This document shows, one piece after another, positions 54,883-63,963 of a DNA stretch of 64,000 nucleotides. Origin of the DNA: JAGPUQ01 sp036961295. GTDB lineage: Bacteria > Pseudomonadota > Gammaproteobacteria > Pseudomonadales > Porticoccaceae. The position numbers and the translations under genes are program-made. Position 1 is the first letter of the stretch, and every line of letters begins with the position of its first letter. A model generated the notes under the pieces. It was not told the DNA's origin. It saw only the letters and a list, made by a program, of their open reading frames with translations, and searched no databases. Location: contig JBALVX010000002.1 of NCBI GenBank assembly GCA_036961295.1, positions 434,001 to 498,000 of the forward strand. The letters run 5' to 3'.

Positions 54883-55794
54883 ATGTCTCTCTCCACCGAT
54901 AATGCCTCCGCCATCGCCAAGGTATTGACCGAGGCCCTGCCCTATATTCAACGCTTTGCCGGTAAGACTATTGTGGTCAAATTTGGTGGCAACGCGATGG
55001 TGGATGAGGAGCTCAAGCGTAGCTTTGCCCGTGATGTCGTGCTGATGAAAGCCGTCGGCATTAATCCCGTGGTGGTGCATGGCGGTGGCCCGCAAATTGG
55101 CAAACTGCTCGCCGAACTCGGTCTTGAATCGAGTTTTGTCGATGGTATGCGTGTGACCGACAGTAAAACCATGGATGTAGTGGAAATGGTATTGGGCGGC
55201 GCCGTCAACAAGGAAATCGTCAGCTTAATTAACAGCGAGGGTGGCCGCGCGGTTGGCATTACCGGTAAGGATGGAGGCCTGATTAAAGCACGCAAGCTGG
55301 TTGTTTCCCGCCACTCGCCGGAAGCGACAGCCGCTGAAATGGCGGCACCAGAAATCATCGATATTGGCCATGTTGGCGAAGTCTCCGAGGTCGACACCAG
55401 CGTGATCGACATGCTCACCGGCGGCGGGTTTATTCCGGTGATTGCCCCAATCGGCACGGGTGCCAATGGCGAGTCCTACAACATCAATGCGGATCTGGTT
55501 GCAGGTAAAATTGCGGAAGTATTAAAAGCCGAAAAACTGATGTTGCTCACCAATGTAGCCGGGCTGCAGGATACCGATGGCAAGGTACTCACCGGATTAA
55601 CTGCAGAGCAAGTCGATACGCTTATTAACGATGGCGTAATCCTGGGCGGGATGTTGCCCAAAATACGCTGCGCCCTCGAGGCGGTGCAAAACCAGGTGCG
55701 CAGTGCGCATATTATCGATGGCAGAGTTAGTCACGCGATCTTGTTGGAAATATTAACCAACGAAGGTGTCGGTACCTTAATTACAAGGAATTGA
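54883..55794 (+). CDS. argB: Acetylglutamate kinase
   Basis: Second step of arginine synthesis, 303 residues. KTIVVKFGGNAMVDEELK, the substrate loop VVVHGGGPQIG, RMTD-like GMRVTDSKTMDVVEMVLGG and INADLVAGKIAEVL are intact. ATG 54883. Upstream is algC, downstream a 14-nt repeat array and slmA. Confidence 0.96.
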   Translation: MSLSTDNASAIAKVLTEALPYIQRFAGKTIVVKFGGNAMVDEELKRSFARDVVLMKAVGINPVVVHGGGPQIGKLLAELGLESSFVDGMRVTDSKTMDVVEMVLGGAVNKEIVSLINSEGGRAVGITGKDGGLIKARKLVVSRHSPEATAAEMAAPEIIDIGHVGEVSEVDTSVIDMLTGGGFIPVIAPIGTGANGESYNINADLVAGKIAEVLKAEKLMLLTNVAGLQDTDGKVLTGLTAEQVDTLINDGVILGGMLPKIRCALEAVQNQVRSAHIIDGRVSHAILLEILTNEGVGTLITRN

Positions 55795-55888
55795 TTACTC
55801 GGGCTTAATCACTTGGAATTAATTACTCAAAATGAATCACGCGAAATCAGTAGCGCAAAATTAATCACCCCAAGCTAATTGCCCGACT
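55791..55888. repeat. 14-nt tandem repeat, seven units, between argB and slmA
   Basis: Seven degenerate 14-nt units (TTAATCACTTGGAA type) begin inside the argB stop codon and run to 55888. Unit 1 is 55791-55804; each later unit follows without spacers. Confidence 0.8.
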
Positions 55889-55928
55889 TGAAGTTTAGTT
55901 AGCAGCCAGGGCTTCAACCTCCACCTAT

Positions 55929-56573
55929 TTGACGACGATTATGAACACGCGAAAATCAGCCTCTAAACGGCCACAGGAAATTTTGGAAGCGCTCGCTGGC
56001 ATGCTTCAAGAGAATCCCGGAGCAAAAGTCACCACGGCCGCGCTAGCCGCTCAAATTGGCGTGTCGGAGGCCGCGCTCTACCGACATTTTCCCAGTAAAG
56101 CTCGAATGTTTGAAGGTCTAATCGACTTTATCGAGGAATCACTGTTTACGCGTATTCGACAGATTCTCGATGAGGAAAACCACGCGCGCGAACGTCTCTA
56201 TAAAATTTTAAGCCTGGTGCTGATTTTTGCCGAGCGCAATCCGGGCATGGCTCGCATTATTGCCGGCGATGCGCTGACCGGAGAAAACCTGCGGCTGCGT
56301 AGCCGAGTGGGCCAGCTGCACGATCGACTCGAAACCCAATTAAAACAAATTTTGCGCGAGAGCGAAGTCAGCGAAAATTTACGCACCGTGCTCACCACAT
56401 CTGCTTCGGCAGAAATTATATTGGTACTGCTCGAAGGCAAAATCCGTCAATTCGTGCGCAGTGATTTTAATCGTTTGCCAACGGAACACTGGAGGGATCA
56501 GTGGCAGATGCTGTCGCAGAGTCTGTTTCAAGCACCTCTGGCTCCGCCGGGGGCAAACCTTTCAATTCTCTGA
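55929..56573 (+). CDS. slmA: Nucleoid occlusion factor SlmA (TetR family)
   Basis: DNA-binding inhibitor that keeps FtsZ from assembling over the chromosome; 214 residues. RPQEILEALAGMLQ and the helix-turn-helix VTTAALAAQIGVSEAALYRHFPSKARMFE (in parts) match SlmA, as does IDFIEESLFTRI. The C-terminus is extended relative to E. coli (198 residues) and its last 107 nt overlap the DUF4124 gene on the other strand. ATG at 55929 is uncertain; ATG 55941 (MNTRKSASKRPQE) is an alternative. Confidence 0.92.
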   Translation: MTTIMNTRKSASKRPQEILEALAGMLQENPGAKVTTAALAAQIGVSEAALYRHFPSKARMFEGLIDFIEESLFTRIRQILDEENHARERLYKILSLVLIFAERNPGMARIIAGDALTGENLRLRSRVGQLHDRLETQLKQILRESEVSENLRTVLTTSASAEIILVLLEGKIRQFVRSDFNRLPTEHWRDQWQMLSQSLFQAPLAPPGANLSIL

Positions 56574-57207
56574 ACCGCGTTACATAGGTGTTATACAAAG
56601 TTTCGGTGTTGGCGTGGTCGAGCTTGCGTGAATCCAACGCATCAGTTGCTTTTTGGCGACGTTCTTCGATCTCTGCCAAACGTGTTTTTACGGCTTCGGG
56701 AATCTCCTTGCCACCGCGTTGAAACTGCGCCGCCTGTTGTTCTACCATCAAGCGCTGTAGCTCTATTTTTTCAACATTGCCCGTCGTAATTTCGATCTCT
56801 CGGGACAGCTGGCTAAGTTTACGCTCGCGCGCTGCCGCGATTTCTTCTACCGCGCTAAAACTGGTCAGCAGGTATTTGTCTCGCCGCTCATTCATTATCA
56901 CTATTTCCGGCGCGAGAACCTCAACTTCTTCAACTGACTCGGCTTCTGGTCCCTGTGGCTCCACTCGCTCAACAACCCGACCGCTGGAATTAATCCGTTC
57001 GTAACCGTTTTTCGCAAATTGCGGTGGCACCGTGTGATTGATCACCAGATTACCTTTGTCGTTGCGATAACGATACAAATCAGCGGCAAAGACTGCGGTG
57101 GCTAATAGCATCAGTGTCAGCCCGGTTGCCAGAACACTTGCAGGGCTAAAAACATGAGCCCTAACACGGTCCGCAATAGAACCTCGTACCATTCGTAAAA
57201 TATCCAT
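56467..57207 (-). CDS. DUF4124 domain, coiled-coil secreted/membrane protein
   Basis: 246 residues, function unknown. An N-terminal signal or anchor helix (about 25-42) is followed by a DUF4124-like motif DLYRYRNDKGNLVINHTVPPQ (split), an acidic linker and a long coiled coil (about 115-225, EEIAAARERKLSQLSREIE onward). The C-terminal Ser/Thr/Ala tail overlaps the 3' end of slmA in antisense. Downstream neighbour in operon sense is slmA's opposite strand; upstream is pyrE. Confidence 0.82.
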   Translation of the reverse strand: MDILRMVRGSIADRVRAHVFSPASVLATGLTLMLLATAVFAADLYRYRNDKGNLVINHTVPPQFAKNGYERINSSGRVVERVEPQGPEAESVEEVEVLAPEIVIMNERRDKYLLTSFSAVEEIAAARERKLSQLSREIEITTGNVEKIELQRLMVEQQAAQFQRGGKEIPEAVKTRLAEIEERRQKATDALDSRKLDHANTETLYNTYVTRFRELKGLPPAEPEVLETDSATASATDPSSVPLAND

Positions 57208-57246
57208 CTCGATCCAACCTCTAATTAATTCGATGTTGCTACTTTT

Positions 57247-57888
57247 CTAGACCCCGTAACTATCGCGGTAGCGACGCACGGCTACCAGAGTCTCGGCAGC
57301 AAAATTCCCAGCCTCAAGATACTCAATAAGGTGTCCAATATCGATGATCGCCGTCACAGGAATGGAAAAATCTTCGGCAACCTCCTGCGCAGCAGAACGA
57401 CCACCCTGCCCCCGCTCCTTGCGATCAAGGCCTAAAATCACTCCAGCAGGTTCGACCGGATAGCGGGCAAAAATATCCATCACTTCGCGAATCGCAGTGC
57501 CCGCTGTCATTACATCATCGATAATCAGGGCTCGACCTGCGAGTTCGGCCCCGACTAAATCACCGCCCTCACCGTGATTTTTTGCTTCCTTGCGGTTAAA
57601 ACAATAAGGAGTAGGGCGATCAAAGTTGCGTGCCAGGGCTACCGCAGTGCTTGTCGCCAGGGGGATGCCTTTGTACGCAGGGCCAAATAAAACATCGAAC
57701 TCCAGGCCGGAATTAACGATAGCTGCTGCGTAACACTCGCCTAAAATAGCCAGGCTGGCGCCGTCGCAAAACCTGCCTGCGTTAAAAAAATAAGGGCTAA
57801 CGCGACCTGATTTCAAGGTGTATTCACCAAACAGTAAGGCGCGCTGAGCGATCGCGAGATCGATAAAACGACGTTGATAATCTTCCAT
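57247..57888 (-). CDS. pyrE: Orotate phosphoribosyltransferase
   Basis: Fifth step of pyrimidine synthesis, 213 residues. FGEYTLKSGRVSPYFFNAG at the N-terminus and the PRPP loop RALIIDDVMTAGTAIREV are typical. ATG at 57886-57888. Upstream is crc on the other strand, as in pseudomonads. Confidence 0.97.
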   Translation of the reverse strand: MEDYQRRFIDLAIAQRALLFGEYTLKSGRVSPYFFNAGRFCDGASLAILGECYAAAIVNSGLEFDVLFGPAYKGIPLATSTAVALARNFDRPTPYCFNRKEAKNHGEGGDLVGAELAGRALIIDDVMTAGTAIREVMDIFARYPVEPAGVILGLDRKERGQGGRSAAQEVAEDFSIPVTAIIDIGHLIEYLEAGNFAAETLVAVRRYRDSYGV

Positions 57889-58039
57889 AACCTGGGCAAT
57901 TTCTCCTCGGTATTGACGTGGTCGTCGGGCATGGGTCCCGGCACTTTCGGGGCGAGTGGAGGATTTTACTAAAACTGCACTATTTCAGCATCCCTCATCC
58001 ATCGGTTATCATACAGACTGTGAACGCGAGAAGCGGGGA

Positions 58040-58080
58040 TACGGGTAATTCTATGCGAGTAATTTTATGCGGGTAATAAC
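58040..58080 (+). repeat. 13/14-nt tandem repeat x3 over the crc start
   Basis: Units 58040-58052, 58053-58066 and 58067-58080 (ATGCGGGTAATAAC type). The third contains the crc start codon; the second carries another ATG in a different frame. Confidence 0.85.
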
Positions 58081-58843
58081 GATATCGTGCGATGGTATTT
58101 TTCAGGCTGCCGAGCGCGGCTTGTTTGAATGGCTCGCCGAACAAGAGGCCGAGATCATCTGCCTGCAGGACTTGCGCGCGTCAACACCAGAGGTGGAGGA
58201 CGGCCCTCAGTTTCAGCTCGACGGCTATTTTAGCTACGTCTTCGATGCTGCGGACTCAAAGCAAAATGGCGTCGCCATTTACACCCGACACGCACCTAAA
58301 GCCATGATGTACGGTTTTGGGCTGCAAAGCGGCGAGGATATGGATGGTCGCTATCTACAGGCTGATTTTGACGAGCTTAGCGTCGTGTCACTGATGGTGC
58401 CACACGGCCCGGAAGGCTCCGAACAACTGCAAGCAAAAAGCCGATTTGTTACCGGCCTGCAAGCCCATCTCGAAAAAATCACCCGCAAACGGCGGCGCTA
58501 TATTTTTTGCGGTAGCTGGTATATGGCCGCCACCGACGGCGACGTCGAGCACGGTGAGGCGCACGATGGCGAACCCGGCTTACTTCCCGCTGAACGCCAG
58601 TGGTTTCGGCAGGTGTACAAAGATATTGGTTACGCCGATGCATTTCGCACCAGTAACACCGATACCGACGAATTCAGCTGGTGGCCATCGGGCACTATGG
58701 GCGAGGGCGACGGTTGGCGCACCGATACCCAGGTGATTTCCGGCAGCCTGGTGCCGAAAGTCGAGTACGCGGTGATTTATAAGGCCCGCAAATTCTCCAG
58801 CCATGCCCCGGTTATTGTCGATTACGAGATCGCGGAATCCTAA
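58067..58843 (+). CDS. crc: Catabolite repression control protein Crc
   Basis: Non-catalytic member of the exonuclease III/EEP fold that acts with Hfq to repress translation of catabolic mRNAs in pseudomonads; 258 residues. Matches Crc at AAERGLFEWL, EIICLQDLRAS, FQLDGYFSYV, GRYLQADFD, RRRYIFCGSWYMA, DEFSWWPSG and SSHAPVIVDYE. The N-terminal NGI of Pseudomonas Crc is DGI here (ISCDGIF), and CLQD replaces the catalytic CLQE, so it is unlikely to be a nuclease. ATG 58067 lies in a repeat tract. Confidence 0.92.
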   Translation: MRVITISCDGIFQAAERGLFEWLAEQEAEIICLQDLRASTPEVEDGPQFQLDGYFSYVFDAADSKQNGVAIYTRHAPKAMMYGFGLQSGEDMDGRYLQADFDELSVVSLMVPHGPEGSEQLQAKSRFVTGLQAHLEKITRKRRRYIFCGSWYMAATDGDVEHGEAHDGEPGLLPAERQWFRQVYKDIGYADAFRTSNTDTDEFSWWPSGTMGEGDGWRTDTQVISGSLVPKVEYAVIYKARKFSSHAPVIVDYEIAES

Positions 58844-58929
58844 GCTGCGTAGCGACTAGTAATAGCGGTTAACGCACACTTTTGCTTCCCTGCTCAGTGT
58901 GCTCGCAGCGAACCTCGGGCTGCTGAATC

Positions 58930-59655
58930 CTACAGTGCCTGCGCAAGCGCCATTTTTTGCACTTTCACCAAATCGTCGATGCCGCCTCGAGCCAGGCTTA
59001 GCATGGCGTCGAGTTCCGTTGCCGAAAATGGCGCGCCTTCCGCAGTGCCCTGTACTTCAATAAAGCCGCCAGCGCTGTTCATCACCACATTCATATCGGT
59101 CTCGGCATTAGAGTCCTCTGCGTAATCCAGGTCGAGTACTGGCTCGCCTTCGTACATGCCCACAGATACCGAAGCAACCATGTGTAGCAAAGGATCGACC
59201 GAAATGCGTTTGTTGTTGCGCAAGTGTGAGAAGGCATCCACTAGCGCCACGCAGGCTCCGGTGATGGCTGCCGTGCGAGTACCGCCATCAGCCTGAATCA
59301 CATCGCAATCCACTGTGACGGTGTTGTCGCCCAATTTGCTTAAATCCACCGCCGAGCGCAACGAACGACCAATCAAGCGCTGTATTTCCTGAGTGCGCCC
59401 GCCCTGTTTGCCACGCGCTGCTTCGCGACCCATGCGGCTATCGGTGGAGCGCGGCAACATACCGTACTCTGCGGTAATCCAGCCCTGACCTTTGCCACGC
59501 AGAAAGCGCGGCACGCCCGACTCGACACTTGCCGTACAAATCACCTTGGTATCGCCAAAGGACACCAGCACCGCGCCTTCGGCGTGCTTGGTAAATTGAC
59601 GCTCTAATTTAACAGCGCGAAGTTGTTCGGGACGGCGTCCGCTGGGTCTGATCAT
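58930..59655 (-). CDS. rph: Ribonuclease PH
   Basis: Phosphorolytic 3'-5' exonuclease for tRNA ends, 241 residues. RPSGRRPEQLRAVKLERQF, FLRGKGQGWITAEYGMLPR, GRSLRSAVDL and CDVIQADGGTRTAAITGA (phosphate/active site) are intact. ATG 59653-59655. Divergent from yicC. Confidence 0.97.
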   Translation of the reverse strand: MIRPSGRRPEQLRAVKLERQFTKHAEGAVLVSFGDTKVICTASVESGVPRFLRGKGQGWITAEYGMLPRSTDSRMGREAARGKQGGRTQEIQRLIGRSLRSAVDLSKLGDNTVTVDCDVIQADGGTRTAAITGACVALVDAFSHLRNNKRISVDPLLHMVASVSVGMYEGEPVLDLDYAEDSNAETDMNVVMNSAGGFIEVQGTAEGAPFSATELDAMLSLARGGIDDLVKVQKMALAQAL

Positions 59656-59851
59656 TAAGTAACCTCAATAAAAATAAGATAGCCATAGAATGGCGGTGTA
59701 AGAAAATCGCCCGAGGGCCCTTAAAAGGCTGCATTTAAGGTTCGTGGCGAAGATCGGTATTGTAACGGAATTTCCTGACTGTCATGACCGCCATCGGCAT
59801 AGCCATAACCCTCTGCTAAGATAGCCGTCCCTAAACTGCCGTAAGTCCAAT

Positions 59852-60715
59852 ATGCCAAGTAGTATGACGGCCTTTGCAAGGATCAGTAAGGAGTACCCAT
59901 GGGGCACTTTGACCTGGGAGTTGCGCACAGTTAATCACCGCTTTCTTGAACCCCATTTTCGACTGCCGGAAAATTTGCGCGAATTAGAAACCCTGCTCAG
60001 GGGAAGTTTGCGAGGCAGCTTGAATCGGGGCAAGCTCGATGCCAGTTTGCAGTTAGACCTTGCCGGGCAGAACACCGATATTGTTATCTCTCAGGATCGC
60101 GCCCGGGCCTACGTCCAGGCCTGCGACGCGCTGAGCGCCATAATAAGTACTGCTGCGCCGCTGTCGCCCCTGGAGCTGTTGCAATTACCGGGGGTGATAC
60201 AGGCCACGGAATGCGACTACGAAGCTATTCAGCGCGAAGCTCTCGCGCTCTTTAATGCCGCGGTAGATGATCTGAAAAAAGCTCGGCAGCGCGAAGGCAA
60301 GGTGCTTGGGGAGATAATTGTTCAGCGTCTCGCCGCCATCGGCGCAGAAGCTAAAATCGTACGTGCCCGCCTGCCGGAATTGCTCCAGGCTCAGAAGGAA
60401 AAACTCCAGCAGCGGCTCAGCGATGTGGTCGTCGATGTAGACGTCGGTCGCCTGGAACAGGAAATGGTCTATCACGCCCAGCGCGCCGATGTCGCCGAGG
60501 AGCTCGACCGGCTCGACGTCCACCTGGCAGAATTCGAACTTGCCCTCGCCGCGTCCGGGCCCATTGGCCGTCGCCTCGACTTCCTGTGTCAGGAATTAAA
60601 TCGGGAGGCCAATACCCTGTCGTCCAAATCTCTGGCAACAGATACCACCCGGGCCGCCGTAGAAATGAAAGTATTGATTGAGCAAATACGTGAGCAAGTG
60701 CAAAACATAGAGTGA
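59852..60715 (+). CDS. yicC: YicC family endoribonuclease-like protein
   Basis: 287 residues. The conserved N-terminal SMTAFARISKEYPWGTLTWELRTVNHRFLE (in parts) and C-terminal RRLDFLCQELNREANTLSSKS define the YicC family, reported in E. coli as a ribonuclease affecting small-RNA stability. ATG 59852; a second ATG four codons later (the E. coli-like MTAFAR) is possible. Followed by gmk after 43 nt. Confidence 0.92.
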   Translation: MPSSMTAFARISKEYPWGTLTWELRTVNHRFLEPHFRLPENLRELETLLRGSLRGSLNRGKLDASLQLDLAGQNTDIVISQDRARAYVQACDALSAIISTAAPLSPLELLQLPGVIQATECDYEAIQREALALFNAAVDDLKKARQREGKVLGEIIVQRLAAIGAEAKIVRARLPELLQAQKEKLQQRLSDVVVDVDVGRLEQEMVYHAQRADVAEELDRLDVHLAEFELALAASGPIGRRLDFLCQELNREANTLSSKSLATDTTRAAVEMKVLIEQIREQVQNIE

Positions 60716-60758
60716 TGAATTATAGAATAATGGCAGGGCTAACAGATGGAGCCACAAG

Positions 60759-61376
60759 ATGAGCACCCGGGGAACACTTTTTACCTTGTCCGCGCCCTCC
60801 GGCGCGGGTAAAACCAGCCTGGTTACAGCGCTGCTCGAAGATTGCGAGCGCATTAAAGTATCCGTATCGCATACCACGCGCCCAAAAAGGCCAGGAGAAA
60901 TCGACGGCACCGACTACCATTTTGTCGACGAGGCGAGCTTTATCGACATGCTTAACCGCAACGCTTTTTTAGAGCATGCTCCGGTATTTGATCACTATTA
61001 CGGAACCTCTAGCCAGTGGGTAGAAGACACCCTGGCCAGCGGAATTGACGTTATTCTTGAAATCGACTGGCAGGGCGCGACACAAATTCGCCATCTGCTA
61101 CCGGATTGCGTGCGGATCTTTATCCTGCCGCCGTCCCTGGACAGCCTAACGTCGCGCCTCACCGCGCGAGGGCAAGACAATCCCGAGGTGATTGCGCGCC
61201 GAGTTGCCCAGGCTCAGGAAGAAATATCCCATTATGTGGAGTCCGACTACCTGATTATTAACGACAACTTCGACACCGCCCTGGGCGAACTCCACGCGAT
61301 CGTGCAGGCCCAGCGTCTGCGTTTGGGTGTACAGCAAGACAGCCACGCTGAGCTGCTAAGCGCCTTGCTCTGCTAA
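60759..61376 (+). CDS. gmk: Guanylate kinase
   Basis: Phosphorylates GMP to GDP, 205 residues. P-loop APSGAGKTSLV, GMP-binding SHTTRPKRPGEIDGTDYHF, and ILEIDWQGA are present. ATG 60759. Upstream of rpoZ and spoT, linking nucleotide pools with ppGpp metabolism. Confidence 0.97.
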   Translation: MSTRGTLFTLSAPSGAGKTSLVTALLEDCERIKVSVSHTTRPKRPGEIDGTDYHFVDEASFIDMLNRNAFLEHAPVFDHYYGTSSQWVEDTLASGIDVILEIDWQGATQIRHLLPDCVRIFILPPSLDSLTSRLTARGQDNPEVIARRVAQAQEEISHYVESDYLIINDNFDTALGELHAIVQAQRLRLGVQQDSHAELLSALLC

Positions 61377-61506
61377 GCCTTCGAGCGCTGGTAAGCGGCG
61401 CTGCAAACACTGCTATCCGAATATCAAAGTTTAAGTTAAAATAGCCGGTTCAGTATTCGTCATTCTCATTCATACCAATACGTTCGTATACATTTAGAGG
61501 TTCAAG

Positions 61507-61821
61507 ATGGCTCGCATTACCGTGGAAGATTGCCTGGAAAACGTTGAAAATCGCTTTGAGCTAGTGATGATTGGTGCCAAACGCGCGCGCCAGCTTGCCA
61601 ACGGTACCAAAAACCCAATGGTGGAATGGGAAAATGACAAGCCCACCGTCGTCGCACTCCGCGAAATCGCCGAGGGCTTTATTGACTCGAGCATTCTCAG
61701 TCAAACGGAAGAAATCGAAGAATTCCTAACTTTGGATATGGCCGAGGAAGCGTTTAGCGGTGTCAGCAGTGACGACAGCAATAGCGATGACGCTCCGCCC
61801 AGTCCGCCAGTAGCAGAATAA
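61507..61821 (+). CDS. rpoZ: RNA polymerase omega subunit
   Basis: 104 residues; MARITVEDCLENVENRFELVM and ANGTKNPMVEWENDKPTVVALREIAEG (in parts) are typical. An acidic Ser/Asp tail extends the C-terminus. ATG 61507 behind AGAGGTTC. spoT begins 18 nt after the stop, so the two are co-transcribed. Confidence 0.97.
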   Translation: MARITVEDCLENVENRFELVMIGAKRARQLANGTKNPMVEWENDKPTVVALREIAEGFIDSSILSQTEEIEEFLTLDMAEEAFSGVSSDDSNSDDAPPSPPVAE

Positions 61822-61838
61822 GCTCCGGGGAGTGTGTC

Positions 61839-63953
61839 TTGGAGGCTGTAGAATCCCTGCAAAGCAAGCTTTCCTCCTACCTCCCATCGTCTGACGTACG
61901 GCGCGTATTACGCGCCCACGAATTCGCTCATCGCGGCCACGAAGGCCAGCTCCGCCACAGCGGCGAACCCTACATAACCCACCCGGTAGCCGTCACCCAT
62001 ATCCTCGCTGACATGCACATGGATAGCGAGGGCTTGATGGCGGCACTGCTCCACGATGTCATCGAAGATACGCCAGTTACCCGGGGGCAATTGAGCCGTC
62101 GTTTTGGCCGCAAAGTCTCCGCCCTGGTCGATGGTGTCAGTAAGCTTAGTGAAATTGAATTCTCCTCGCGCGCCGAGCAGCAAGCTGAAAACTTCCAAAA
62201 AATGGCCCTGGCCATGTCCCGGGACATTCGGGTGGTGCTGGTTAAGCTCGCCGACCGCCTGCACAATATGCGCACCCTCGGTGTGCTACCGCCGGAAAAA
62301 CGCCGTCGCATCGCCCGTGAAACTCTCGATATTTATGCGCCTTTGGCTCAACGCCTGGGCATGAACGATATGCGCGTGGAGTTTGAAGAACTGGGTTTTG
62401 CTGCGCTGTATCCGCTGCGCCACTCGCGCATTCGCGAAGCCCTCAATCAAGCCCGGGGCCGACGCCGGGAAATCGTCACTGAGATTCAGGACGCTTTAGA
62501 TAACCGACTTAAAACCGAAAATATTTCCGCCACGGTAAGCGGTCGTGAAAAACATCTCTGGAGTATTTACCAGAAGATGAAAACTAAAAGGCGTTCGTTT
62601 AAATCGCTAATGGACGTCTTTGCGTTTCGCATCGTGGTAGAAAACGTTGACGAATGCTATCGCGTGCTGGGGGTCATTCATAACCTTTACAAGCCGATCT
62701 CTGGCGAATTCAAAGACTATATTGCCATCCCCAAGTCTAATGGTTATCAGTCGTTGCACACAGCCTTAGTAGGCATGCACGGCGTACCCATTGAAGTGCA
62801 AGTCCGTACGCGAGAAATGGATGATCTTGCTAATTTTGGTATTGCCTCCCACTGGTTTTATAAGTCAGGTCTGGAGCGCGCCCAAAACAGTGAATCTCGC
62901 GCGGGTCGTTGGGTTAAGGGCCTGTTGGAGATCCAGCAGCAGGCAGGTAATTCGCTGGAATTTATCGAACATGTCAAAACTGATCTGTTTCCCGATGAGG
63001 TTTATCTATTCACTCCCGGTGGAGACATTATCGAATTACCCAGCGGTGTCACCGCAGTGGATTTCGCCTACGCCGTACATACCCAGGTTGGCAATACCTG
63101 CGTGGCGTGCGAAATCAACGGCGAACTCAGTCCCCTGTCACAGGGACTGGAAAGCGGACAGCGCGTACGTATCGTTACCGCTCCCGGCGCGCAACCCAAT
63201 CCAGCCTGGCTTAACTTTGTGATTACTGCGAAAGCCCGCAGCGCCATTCGTCATTTTTTGAAAACCCAGCAACACGACGAATCCGTCGATCTGGGTAAAC
63301 GCATGCTGGACGGAGCCCTGGCTAACTTTAATACCAGTTATAAAAAAATTCGCAAATCCCAGATCAAAGCTTTATTAAAAGAAACGGGCGCGCCCACGTT
63401 CGAAAGTGTACTCCAGCAAATTGGCATGGGTGATCGAGTCGCCTATGCCGTCGCTAATATACTGGTGCCGGAAAACAAGCACGGGGAAGCGATCAACAGT
63501 CGCGTGAATTCACCGATAGTCATCGAAAATAGCGAGGGCCTGATCACCAGCTTTGCGCGCTGCTGTTATCCCATTCCCGGCGATCTTATCCTCGGGCATA
63601 TCAGTCCAGGGCGGGGATTGGTGGTGCATAGAGAATCCTGTAAAAACCTCGCAGACATTCGCCATAATCGCGAAAAATCCATGACTCTGAGTTGGTCGTC
63701 CACCGTTACTGGAGAATTTCCGGTTGAGTTGAAACTGGAAGTGGCCTCGGAGCGGGGGATTATTGCCACGCTGGCCAGCCGCATGGCCGAACAGGAAGCC
63801 ACCATTGAACGCATTAATGTCGACGAGCGCGACACTCACACCAGTGTGGTGAATATCGTGCTCGAAACCCGAGACCGGATACATCTGGCTAATATAATGC
63901 GCCGCATCCGCACGCTGAAATCGGTGCACAGCGTGCATCGCATCAAAAACTGA
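61839..63953 (+). CDS. spoT: Bifunctional (p)ppGpp synthetase/hydrolase SpoT
   Basis: Makes and degrades the alarmone ppGpp, 704 residues. The HD hydrolase domain (about 20-170) has HRGHEGQLRHSGEPYI and H72D73 with EDT. The synthetase domain (about 230-345) has RRSFKSLMDVFAFRIVV and AIPKSNGYQSLHTALVG. A TGS domain (about 385-450, DEVYLFTPGGDIIELPSG) is followed by a zinc-finger/helical region (SFARCCYPIPGD) and a C-terminal ACT domain. The hydrolase residues HD and ED are intact. Start is TTG 61839, eight bases after GGGGAG. Confidence 0.96.
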   Translation: MEAVESLQSKLSSYLPSSDVRRVLRAHEFAHRGHEGQLRHSGEPYITHPVAVTHILADMHMDSEGLMAALLHDVIEDTPVTRGQLSRRFGRKVSALVDGVSKLSEIEFSSRAEQQAENFQKMALAMSRDIRVVLVKLADRLHNMRTLGVLPPEKRRRIARETLDIYAPLAQRLGMNDMRVEFEELGFAALYPLRHSRIREALNQARGRRREIVTEIQDALDNRLKTENISATVSGREKHLWSIYQKMKTKRRSFKSLMDVFAFRIVVENVDECYRVLGVIHNLYKPISGEFKDYIAIPKSNGYQSLHTALVGMHGVPIEVQVRTREMDDLANFGIASHWFYKSGLERAQNSESRAGRWVKGLLEIQQQAGNSLEFIEHVKTDLFPDEVYLFTPGGDIIELPSGVTAVDFAYAVHTQVGNTCVACEINGELSPLSQGLESGQRVRIVTAPGAQPNPAWLNFVITAKARSAIRHFLKTQQHDESVDLGKRMLDGALANFNTSYKKIRKSQIKALLKETGAPTFESVLQQIGMGDRVAYAVANILVPENKHGEAINSRVNSPIVIENSEGLITSFARCCYPIPGDLILGHISPGRGLVVHRESCKNLADIRHNREKSMTLSWSSTVTGEFPVELKLEVASERGIIATLASRMAEQEATIERINVDERDTHTSVVNIVLETRDRIHLANIMRRIRTLKSVHSVHRIKN

Positions 63954-63963
63954 GGACAACTTT

